64,000 bases of DNA from Leptospira perolatii (GTDB taxonomy: Bacteria > Spirochaetota > Leptospiria > Leptospirales > Leptospiraceae): NCBI RefSeq assembly GCF_002811875.1, contig NZ_NPDZ01000002.1, positions 186,001 through 250,000 of the forward strand, written 5' to 3'. Both the position numbers and the translations under genes were made by a program. The notes beneath the pieces are model-generated. The model was not told the origin of the DNA. It saw nothing but the letters and a program-made list of their open reading frames with translations, and searched no databases. Below, piece after piece: positions 9,713-16,481 of this stretch. Within the stretch, counting starts at the first letter, position 1. Each line of letters starts with the position of its first letter.

Positions 9713-10230
9713 CACTCTTCTCCGGGGTAGAACGTAAAGAAGACTAAAGTTGCGCCTACGATGGCGTAAAACCAAATGTACCAGAATCCTACGGCTCTCC
9801 AATTCTTTTTGGTGTTCTCTTGGAGTAAGGCAACTAGAGAGTCTCGGTCCGCCTCATACAACTCAGTAGCATCGTTCCAGCCATATAGATTTTTAGAAAG
9901 CCGACGATACACAGCTTCCCTGTGGATTTGGATCGAATTCCAAGCAAGTTCTCGTTCTTCTTCATTGGAAGATAAAAGTCTTAAAAATATTTTCGGTACT
10001 AAGTAGTATCTGTTGATGAGCAAGCTGGAAATTCGAGTAAACAAACCAAAGTAGAACATGTTCGCCATTCTAGGTGCTTCCCATTTGAAGCCGAATACAA
10101 ATAAAAAGCTGAGTAAATATGCGCCGTATCCGATAATCAAGCCCGCCCATTCCCAACGTTTGTTCGCAATGATCTCTCTCTCGAATTCTTTGTACAAATC
10201 CTCCATCCGGAGTTCTGAATGATTTTTCAT
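9709..10230 (-). CDS. Membrane protein of unknown function
   Basis: I do not recognise a family. The product of about 173 residues has hydrophobic segments near the N-terminus (WAGLIIGYGAYLLSFLFVFG and MFYFGLFTRISSLLI) and one at the C-terminus (FWYIWFYAIVGATLVFFTFY). Between them is a charged helical region with SSNEEERELAW. The frame is open upstream to 10320, but the extra 30 residues look unlike coding sequence, so I chose ATG 10230; ATG 10206 is also possible. The stop overlaps the start of the OXA-like lipoprotein gene, so the two are probably co-transcribed and may work together in the envelope. Confidence 0.55.
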   Translation of the reverse strand: MKNHSELRMEDLYKEFEREIIANKRWEWAGLIIGYGAYLLSFLFVFGFKWEAPRMANMFYFGLFTRISSLLINRYYLVPKIFLRLLSSNEEERELAWNSIQIHREAVYRRLSKNLYGWNDATELYEADRDSLVALLQENTKKNWRAVGFWYIWFYAIVGATLVFFTFYPGEEW

Positions 10231-10428
10231 CTTTGTTAGCACGCTTGTTTTTAGAGACGCCTTCGTTTTCAACTTACAGATTTTTTGAGGAACTCCTGCG
10301 CACAAGCAGTAAAGATCCATTCTTGATCTGTACTCTACCTTTCTTGTTTATGTCTCTGTTTCTATACTCGAAAAGATTCTGGGAAACTGAGCCAACCTTC
10401 CGAAAAGGAAAACAAAAAGGCAGGAAGG

Positions 10429-11580
10429 ATGAGCCAGACACTACGAAAGAAAGAGAGAAAAATTCTTACAGGAGAATTTTGGACATCTAGACAAAGGCAG
10501 TCTCACCCGATTCATTACGTGGTCAGTTATCGGGCTTCGTTTAAGCCGGAACTTCCTTCCTTTTTCATAGAAAGATATCTGAAAAATAACAAGGGAATCG
10601 TACTAGATCCGTTTGGTGGGAGAGGGACTACTGCGGTTCAGGCGAATCTGGACGGATATCGCGCAGTGCATAACGACATCAGTCCGATGTCTCTTTATCT
10701 CGCGAAATCTAGACAAAGCATTCCTTCGATCGAAGCATTAGAAAGCACATTATCAAAGATGGATTTATCAAAGAAGGCAAAAGAAGAAGAGATCGATGAA
10801 GATCTTTCTGCCTTCTATCATAAGGATACTTTGAAAGAGATTAAGAATCTTCGGAAGATTATCTCAGAAGATGATTCTCCGGAAATAAGGTACATCGGAC
10901 TCACTGCTCTTTCGAGATTGCATGGGCACAGCACAGGATTTTTTTCAGTCTACAGCTTCCCGCAGATTTCGATTCCTCCTTCTGCACAAAAAAAGAATAA
11001 CGAAAAGAGGGGATTGGTTCCGGATTATCGTGAAATCAAGCCTAGAATTTTACAAAAGCTTCGACGTGATTTAAAGGATCCTCTGCCTCCTTTTTATCAT
11101 GAATTCTCTTCTAGGAATTTGTATATTAATAATTCTTCATTGGATATGGCCGATCTTCCTGATTCTTATACAGATTTGGTCGTAACTTCTCCTCCCTTTT
11201 TGGACAAGGTAAATTATGAGGAAGACAACTGGTTGAGATATTGGTTCTTGGACATCACTTTAGACTTGAAACAAAAGCCCAGTATTTTTTCCACTTTGGC
11301 TGGTTGGTGTGAATTCATCCAAGGAACTCTTCGAGAACTTTCCAGGGTACTGAAACCAAACGGAGTTCTCGTCATGGAAGTGGGAGAGGTGCGCAAAGGG
11401 AAAAACGTTTTTAACCTGGACGAATATGTGATTCGTTGTGCGGAAAACACCGGCTTGGAGTGGGAGAACACTTACATCAATGCTCAGAAATTTACAAAAC
11501 TTGCAAATTGCTGGAATGTCTCGAATAACGAAAAAGGTACGAATTCGAATCGCTGCGTCGTGTTTAGAAACCTAAAGTAG
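10429..11580 (+). CDS. Orphan DNA methyltransferase (N4/N6 amino-methylase type)
   Basis: This 383-residue protein carries the SAM-binding motif [13 protein letters not shown] (about residue 60) and the catalytic motif IV as TSPPF (residues 253-257), followed by [14 protein letters not shown] and a late [10 protein letters not shown] strand. TSPPF/Y is typical of N4-cytosine and some N6-adenine DNA methylases. The motif order (I before IV, with about 190 residues between) is uncommon for the N4 group. No restriction endonuclease gene is adjacent, so it could be regulatory or a housekeeping methylase. An AGGAAGG Shine-Dalgarno lies just before the ATG. Confidence 0.8.
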   Translation: MSQTLRKKERKILTGEFWTSRQRQSHPIHYVVSYRASFKPELPSFFIERYLKNNKGIVLDPFGGRGTTAVQANLDGYRAVHNDISPMSLYLAKSRQSIPSIEALESTLSKMDLSKKAKEEEIDEDLSAFYHKDTLKEIKNLRKIISEDDSPEIRYIGLTALSRLHGHSTGFFSVYSFPQISIPPSAQKKNNEKRGLVPDYREIKPRILQKLRRDLKDPLPPFYHEFSSRNLYINNSSLDMADLPDSYTDLVVTSPPFLDKVNYEEDNWLRYWFLDITLDLKQKPSIFSTLAGWCEFIQGTLRELSRVLKPNGVLVMEVGEVRKGKNVFNLDEYVIRCAENTGLEWENTYINAQKFTKLANCWNVSNNEKGTNSNRCVVFRNLK

Positions 11581-11641
11581 GAATTCGGACTTAGTTCCAA
11601 GATCAAATAATAAACTAAGAGCGCGACCTTTCAAAAGAAAA

Positions 11642-12082
11642 TCAATCGTTTAGATGAATTTTTACATCGTAGGGAGCAGGATGTCCTTCTCCTCTTTCGA
11701 TCCAATTTCTGAGTCCGAGTAGGAAGGTCGCCCATTTGGTACTGCAGTGGTACATAAATTCAACTGGCTTTGCCCAATTTGCGTGAGTGAATAATACATA
11801 TGTCTGCTTTTCTTTATAAACTAATTTGAATGTAATCGTAGTTCCTAGCCATTCCTTGGGCCCACGAATGCAGTTCCACTGGACGAATTTATTTTTGATC
11901 AGTTTTTCGACCTTCATATCCGTAAAACCAAACAGTATAATTCCGTTTAAATTTGCATTTCCAGTTGTGTCAGAAACCCACCAATGCGATAGACCAGAAA
12001 TCGTCGTCAGCGCTTTATAAACCTTTTCCGGCTTTGCGTTGATACCTACTCGATGAATTATATCCGGCATTTTCTTTCCCAA
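11642..12082 (-). CDS. SRPBCC/AHSA1-domain protein
   Basis: The 146-residue protein matches the AHSA1 (Aha1 C-terminal-like) branch of the SRPBCC helix-grip fold. It shows the opening IIHRVGINAKPEKVYKALTTISGLSHWW, the middle GPKEWLGTTITFKL, and the closing WATFLLGLRNWIERGEGHP. Members bind hydrophobic ligands or act as stress-related proteins; the ligand here is unknown. In-frame Met5 (MPDIIHR) is an alternative start. The gene stands alone, with its promoter in the spacer shared with the flgG operon. Confidence 0.8.
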   Translation of the reverse strand: MGKKMPDIIHRVGINAKPEKVYKALTTISGLSHWWVSDTTGNANLNGIILFGFTDMKVEKLIKNKFVQWNCIRGPKEWLGTTITFKLVYKEKQTYVLFTHANWAKPVEFMYHCSTKWATFLLGLRNWIERGEGHPAPYDVKIHLND

Positions 12083-12174
12083 ATCAGAAAAATGTTCACA
12101 TATCTATAAATTATTTTTTTAAGATGTAAAGTTAAATTGCGGAGTTGATTCATTGGGGTGGGTACTTGGAAAGT

Positions 12175-12201
12175 GGCCCCACCCTTCTTTGGGTGGGGGC
12201 C
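12175..12201. repeat. GC-rich stem-loop upstream of flgG
   Basis: GGCCCCACCC at 12175-12184 pairs with GGGTGGGGGCC at 12191-12201 (one extra G bulged) around the loop TTCTTT. This is the strongest hairpin in the window. There is no T-run, so it is not a standard terminator. It may be a copy of an intergenic repeat. Confidence 0.6.
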
Positions 12202-12286
12202 GGTGCGGTGGAAGTACCGATCCCCGAATTTGCACGCGATAGCACGAATAGGCCGTTTGGGCAAGTTAATTTTGGTGGGGATACTC

Positions 12287-12304
12287 TTGTAGGAGCTCCT
12301 ACAA
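12287..12304. repeat. Perfect 18-bp palindrome
   Basis: TTGTAGGAGCTCCTACAA is identical on both strands. It lies about 90 bp upstream of flgG. It could be a dimeric regulator operator or a dispersed intergenic palindrome; I believe similar GTAGGA..TCCTAC sequences are common between Leptospira genes, but copy number could not be checked. Confidence 0.6.
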
Positions 12305-12347
12305 CCACCTTTTCCTGGAACTCTTTCCTGGAAATTTGTGCGATTGC

Positions 12348-12375
12348 TTAGGGAATTTGCAAATTCGTCCGATAG
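12348..12375 (+). promoter_or_regulatory. Candidate sigma-28 (FliA-type) promoter of the flgG operon
   Basis: TTAGGGAA (12348-12355) and TCCGATAG (12368-12375) are separated by 12 bp. The same pair with 11 bp spacing precedes flgF at 21630. The known sigma-28 consensus is TAAA-N15-GCCGATAA. A perfect 14-bp palindrome GAATTTGCAAATTC (12353-12366) overlaps the spacer and could be an operator. The implied transcript start is about 15 bp before the flgG ATG. Confidence 0.5.
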
Positions 12376-12396
12376 GGTTAGCAGAGGTCGAAATCT

Positions 12397-13197
12397 ATGA
12401 TGCGCTCCCTGTGGACGGCTGCGACTGGAATGATCGCGCAACAATTCCATATTGATACAATTTCCAATAACCTAGCCAACGTAAATACCACTGGCTTCAA
12501 AAAGAACAGAGCGGACTTCGAGGACCTAGTTTACCAACATATGGTACTAGCAGGAACTCCTGCAACTTCTGTAAGTGAAATCCCGACCGGTGTCAATGTT
12601 GGTCATGGTGTTAGAGCCGCCGCCTCGCAGAAGTTATTCGAGATCGGATCCTTTCAGGCCACTGGAAATAAGCTAGATTTGGCGATCACGAGTGAAATGG
12701 GTTTTTTCAAAATTCTGATGCCGGACGGTAGCTTTGCATTCACGCGCGACGGTTCGTTTAAAATAGATTCGAACCAACAAGTGGTTACTTCTAACGGTTA
12801 CCTTTTAGAGCCTCCGATCATCCTTCCAGAAGGAGCAATTCTGAATACTTTGATGATTTCCGAACAAGGCGAAGTCACTGTAAAAATCGGTGCAGATGTT
12901 CGACCAACAGTGATCGGTCAAGTAGAGCTTTATCGATTTGTGAACCCTGCCGGTTTGCAAGCGATCGGCAAAAACCTTTTCCAAGAAACTGTCGCCTCGG
13001 GCCCGGAAATTCCAGGCTCACCCGGAATGGAAGGATTCGGTAATGTACTGCAAGGCTTCTTGGAAATGTCCAACGTAAAGATCGTAGAAGAAATGGTGAA
13101 CATGATTGTCGCTCAAAGAGCCTACGAGTCCAACTCTAAAGCGATACAGACTTCCGATAACATGCTTTCGACTGCGATTGGTCTGAAACGAGGATAG
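12397..13197 (+). CDS. flgG: Flagellar basal-body distal rod protein FlgG
   Basis: FlgG forms the distal rod that links the basal body to the hook. The 266-residue protein has the N-terminal rod signature MRSLWTAATGMIAQQFHIDTISNNLANVNTTGFKKNRADF and the C-terminal LQGFLEMSNVKIVEEMVNMIVAQRAYESNSKAIQTSDNML, both diagnostic of the flagellar rod/hook family and closest to FlgG. Tandem ATGs at 12397 and 12400 are possible starts. It heads a five-gene operon (flgG-flgA-flgH-flgI-flgJ) encoding rod and ring parts. Confidence 0.96.
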   Translation: MMRSLWTAATGMIAQQFHIDTISNNLANVNTTGFKKNRADFEDLVYQHMVLAGTPATSVSEIPTGVNVGHGVRAAASQKLFEIGSFQATGNKLDLAITSEMGFFKILMPDGSFAFTRDGSFKIDSNQQVVTSNGYLLEPPIILPEGAILNTLMISEQGEVTVKIGADVRPTVIGQVELYRFVNPAGLQAIGKNLFQETVASGPEIPGSPGMEGFGNVLQGFLEMSNVKIVEEMVNMIVAQRAYESNSKAIQTSDNMLSTAIGLKRG

Positions 13198-13203
13198 GAA
13201 TAA

Positions 13204-14112
13204 GTGACCTTCCGCTTAACCTTCATTAATTTAGCTTTGTTAAGTGCATTCTATTTTTTTGATACTAGTCTGCATGCGTTAGAGTCGATTTATTTGAAGG
13301 GAAAGGTTTTCACTCAAAAGAAGGAAGTTTACCTTTCTGACATCGCTAAAATCTCAGACTCCGTAAAGGACAGAATCATTTTCCAAGATTTAAGTGATCC
13401 TACAATTCTCCGTCCTGAGGATCTTCAGTCCAGGCTGAGCGATGTTTCCGTTTCCGGAAAGGAGACGATAGTAATTCCTTTGAATTCTGAATTAGATCCG
13501 TCTGATTTGGAAGAAAGTCTTTTGAAGGAGATTTCGAAACTACCTCAGGGTGAAACTTCGGAATTCAAAATAACCTATATGAGTGGGGACAGAGCAGTTC
13601 CTGAAAAAGGTGTGGATCTAAAATGGGCGGGGCTTCCTCGAGTGATTCACGCGGGACAGATCGTAGCATCTTTGGATTATTATTTCCAAAATCGTAAAGT
13701 ACATACTCAAAGGATCAAATTTAAGATCGATAAAAGGGCAGAAGCTTTTTTTGCAAAGCGCGCAATTCGAAAGGGTGAAAGACTCACCGAAGATTCTATC
13801 GAAAAAAGGGAAGTGTATTTGGAAGAGCCCTTTCAAGACGGAATAGGTCCCGAATCTATAGGATGGACTGCGTTAGTAGATCTTTCAGCCGGGGAACTAC
13901 TTCGCAAAAAGCATGTTAGGTTTCTTTACGATGTGCAAAGGGGTGGGGATGTAAATCTGGTTTATATCTCCGGAAATTTAGTGGTCAAAGCTAGATCCAA
14001 AGCCTTGAGTTCGGGTAATATCGGTGATAAGGTAGAAGTCACTGCTCATTCAAAGGATGGCAGACTAACTGCCAGAGTTGTAGAGAAGAATACGGTACTT
14101 TTGGAAAATTGA
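13204..14112 (+). CDS. flgA: Flagellar P-ring assembly chaperone FlgA
   Basis: FlgA is the periplasmic chaperone for P-ring (FlgI) assembly. The protein starts at GTG 13204, six bases after the flgG stop, and has an N-terminal hydrophobic signal (about 5-24). The C-terminal half is a SAF domain: RAIRKGERLTEDSIEKREVYLEE and TALVDLSAGELLRKKHVRF, followed by GGDVNLVYISGNLVVKARSKALSSGNIGDKVEV, the typical FlgA end. At 302 residues it is longer than the enterobacterial protein because of an extra N-terminal region. Confidence 0.92.
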   Translation: MTFRLTFINLALLSAFYFFDTSLHALESIYLKGKVFTQKKEVYLSDIAKISDSVKDRIIFQDLSDPTILRPEDLQSRLSDVSVSGKETIVIPLNSELDPSDLEESLLKEISKLPQGETSEFKITYMSGDRAVPEKGVDLKWAGLPRVIHAGQIVASLDYYFQNRKVHTQRIKFKIDKRAEAFFAKRAIRKGERLTEDSIEKREVYLEEPFQDGIGPESIGWTALVDLSAGELLRKKHVRFLYDVQRGGDVNLVYISGNLVVKARSKALSSGNIGDKVEVTAHSKDGRLTARVVEKNTVLLEN

Positions 14113-14113
14113 A

Positions 14114-14788
14114 ATGATCCAGTTTTTGAAAAAAAGAACCACTGCGATTTTCCTACTTTCTGTTCTCGGAATCGTAGGCGTTTTCAGTCAGGACGTTTCT
14201 CAGTGGGAAAACAAGAATCCGTACTCGAGAGCCCAGAATTTGAAAGTTGGCACTTCGATCTATGTTCGAATTAAGGACGGATTTACCGCAGAGTTCGAAA
14301 TCGAATCTACAGCAGATGAAAGTATTACACTGAAAGCAGTTCCAGACAAGAAAATCATTCCAGAGATGCCTTCCTTCAATCACGATCGCACGATCGTTAG
14401 AAAGAATAAGGGAAAAATCAAATCGTTAGGAAAACTAAAAGGAAATATGACTGTGATAGTCTCGGCAATTGATCCGGGGACTGGATTGCTTACTCTGCAA
14501 GGCGCAAGATCTTCCACTTATAATGGGGAGCCTTCCACAGTTCAGCTGACCGGATTATTGGCGCCCGAGTTTGTATCCAAGGAAAACTCCGTGGACGCGG
14601 ATCGAATTGCAAACTTGCAAATTCAGTTTACCGGTGCGATTCGTCCTAAAAATCCTCAGCCTGCGATTCAATTAAAAACTGTTACGAATCCGGACGGATC
14701 AGTCACCGTAAAAGCGGACCTGTCCGAAGAGGAAAAACAGAGACTTATTTTGAATCAATTAAACCGCCTTTTGGGTGAATCACAATGA
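14114..14788 (+). CDS. flgH: Flagellar L-ring protein FlgH, without lipoprotein cysteine
   Basis: FlgH normally forms the L-ring in the outer membrane and is usually a lipoprotein. This 224-residue protein shows FlgH-like features: the NPYSRAQNLKVGTSIYVRI start of the mature part, GKLKGNMTVIVSAIDPGTGLLTLQGARS, and VQLTGLLAPEFVSKENSVDADRIANLQIQFTGA. Its signal sequence ends in GIVGVFSQDVS and contains no cysteine, so it should be cleaved by signal peptidase I and remain soluble in the periplasm. This suits flagella that never cross the outer membrane. It starts one base after the flgA stop. Confidence 0.9.
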   Translation: MIQFLKKRTTAIFLLSVLGIVGVFSQDVSQWENKNPYSRAQNLKVGTSIYVRIKDGFTAEFEIESTADESITLKAVPDKKIIPEMPSFNHDRTIVRKNKGKIKSLGKLKGNMTVIVSAIDPGTGLLTLQGARSSTYNGEPSTVQLTGLLAPEFVSKENSVDADRIANLQIQFTGAIRPKNPQPAIQLKTVTNPDGSVTVKADLSEEEKQRLILNQLNRLLGESQ

Positions 14789-15915
14789 AAGCGCGACAAC
14801 CTCGCAGAATGGATGTTAAATTCTTCCCTGCTCTCATTGTAATCTTTTTGATTCACACACTTTTTTCATTCGACGAATGGTCTAGTCTTTCCTCTGCAGA
14901 AGTTCGTTTAAAAGAAATTTCTAATATAGAAGGTATTCGAGATAACCAGTTGACCGGTTACGGAATTGTCGTAGGACTTCCTGGAACTGGTGATACAAAG
15001 ACTCCAGTAACGACAGAGAGTATGAAGAACTATCTGAAAAATCTGGGAGTTGATGCGAATCTAAAACCGGAACAGACCAGAAACATCGCTTCGGTGCTTA
15101 TCACTGCAAACATTCCATCGTATTCTAGGAAGGGAGATCGAATCGACGTAACAGTTTCTTCGATCGGAGATGCGAAATCGCTCGAAGGAGGAGTCTTGCT
15201 CCAGTCCCCTCTGAGAGCAGGGAATGACAAGATATTTGCGGTCGCAAGTGGTGTGATTTCGTTTGGAGGAAAAGCGAACAACGAAAGGTCGGGTTTAGGA
15301 AGAGGAACTAAAAAAACAGTCGGAATTGTCCACCAAGGTGCAATTGTAGAATCCGAACTCAATCAAGATTTCTTCTCAAATCAAAAAATCGTAATACGTT
15401 TTCACGAGCAGGATTTTTCTCAGCTCAATAATGTTATTGCAAAGATCAAAGAAGCGATTCCGTCTAAGTTCAACCTAAAGTCGGAAGTGATCTTGCCACT
15501 TTCTCCTTCTGAAATATTAATCAATATCGGTTCTGAATTTACGAACAAATCGGATCTCTACCTTTCTTTGTTAGCAGATTTGGAAAATCTCACTGTGGAC
15601 TCTAGTACAAAAGCGAAGGTGGTCATTAACGAAAGGTCAGGGGTCATCGTGATGGGAGGAAATATCGTTATCGACGAAGTTGCCGTCTCTAGATCCGGGT
15701 TGAGCCTTTCCGTGGCAGATAAAAATCGTAGGAACCCTAAGCTGGGACAGACCCAAGAAGCTCCCAAGGAATCTTTTGTGATCGAAGAGGCGACCCAGGT
15801 TTCGGATGTAGTCGATGCTTTGAATAAAGTAGGAGCTTCTACCCGAGACATTATCGCAATTTTGGAAGCTTTAAAGAAGGCCGGAGCTTTGCACGCCGAA
15901 TTAGAAGTGCAATAA
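14785..15915 (+). CDS. flgI: Flagellar P-ring protein FlgI
   Basis: FlgI builds the P-ring around the rod in the periplasm. The 376-residue protein carries the family's near-invariant N-terminal stretch VRLKEISNIEGIRDNQLTGYGIVVGLPGTGD, then TARNIASVLITANIP-like and RIDVTVSSIGDAKSLEGGVLL stretches. The end is VSDVVDALNKVGASTRDIIAILEALKKAGALHAELEV, also typical. A signal peptide lies at about 10-38. The ATG overlaps the flgH stop as ATGA; ATG 14809 is an alternative start. Borrelia and Treponema are known to lack FlgH and FlgI, so their presence supports Leptospira. Confidence 0.96.
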   Translation: MKARQPRRMDVKFFPALIVIFLIHTLFSFDEWSSLSSAEVRLKEISNIEGIRDNQLTGYGIVVGLPGTGDTKTPVTTESMKNYLKNLGVDANLKPEQTRNIASVLITANIPSYSRKGDRIDVTVSSIGDAKSLEGGVLLQSPLRAGNDKIFAVASGVISFGGKANNERSGLGRGTKKTVGIVHQGAIVESELNQDFFSNQKIVIRFHEQDFSQLNNVIAKIKEAIPSKFNLKSEVILPLSPSEILINIGSEFTNKSDLYLSLLADLENLTVDSSTKAKVVINERSGVIVMGGNIVIDEVAVSRSGLSLSVADKNRRNPKLGQTQEAPKESFVIEEATQVSDVVDALNKVGASTRDIIAILEALKKAGALHAELEVQ

Positions 15916-15925
15916 GGAGATTGTC

Positions 15926-16396
15926 GTGATAGATCATATTCAAAATTACAGTCATCGTTTAGACATCACCCAAAGACCGGAGATCCAGGGTCTGCTTCGA
16001 GAAGAGAAGAACGCCAAAAACGGGAAAGCTTTTCCGGAAATTTTGAGAGAAAAATTCAACGAAGAATTATCAGGAGTCGTATCTTCCTCCGAGATAAGAA
16101 TGCCTCACAATATCAAAGAAGAAATCACAAAAGATCCCTATCGCAAAAAACTATTCGATGCTTCCGTAGAATTCGAATCCATCTTTGTAAAGATGATGTT
16201 AAAGGAAATGAAATCCTCGGTGGAAAAATCCGGATTGATTAACGGCGGTTATGCTGAGGAAATCTTCGAGGATATGCTCTACGACGAATATTCTAAGAAT
16301 TTGTCTAAGAATTCCTCTCTGGGTCTGGCAGAGCAGATCTATCAATCTTTATCTTCTAATTTATCTCCAGTCGGAAAACTGAATTCTAAAATCTAA
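15926..16396 (+). CDS. flgJ: Rod-binding protein FlgJ (N-terminal domain only)
   Basis: This 156-residue protein matches the rod-capping domain of FlgJ: LFDASVEFESIFVKMMLKEMKSSVEKSGLINGGYAEEIFEDMLYDEYSKNLSKNSSLGLAEQIYQSL. The C-terminal muramidase domain found in enterobacterial FlgJ is absent, as in many non-enteric bacteria, so a separate peptidoglycan hydrolase must open the wall. The start is GTG 15926 with a strong AGGAGA Shine-Dalgarno. It is the last gene of the flgG operon and converges on the YihY gene 85 bp away. Confidence 0.9.
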   Translation: MIDHIQNYSHRLDITQRPEIQGLLREEKNAKNGKAFPEILREKFNEELSGVVSSSEIRMPHNIKEEITKDPYRKKLFDASVEFESIFVKMMLKEMKSSVEKSGLINGGYAEEIFEDMLYDEYSKNLSKNSSLGLAEQIYQSLSSNLSPVGKLNSKI

Positions 16397-16481
16397 GAGA
16401 ACTAATCTTAATCGATTTCTCGGCTGATAGTTTCAGGGACGTTTGGATTTTAGCTTTTTATAATATTTCAAAAGAGGCGAT

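Larger units (their letters stand above)
12083..12396. other. Structured spacer between AHSA1 gene and flgG
   Basis: The 314-bp spacer has no convincing gene, but holds three palindromic elements and the likely flgG promoter, each listed separately. A GC-rich block (12150-12215) stands out from the AT-rich surroundings. GGGGTGGG at 12155-12162 could pair with CCCCACCC at 12177-12184 as an alternative to the main hairpin. Confidence 0.5.
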
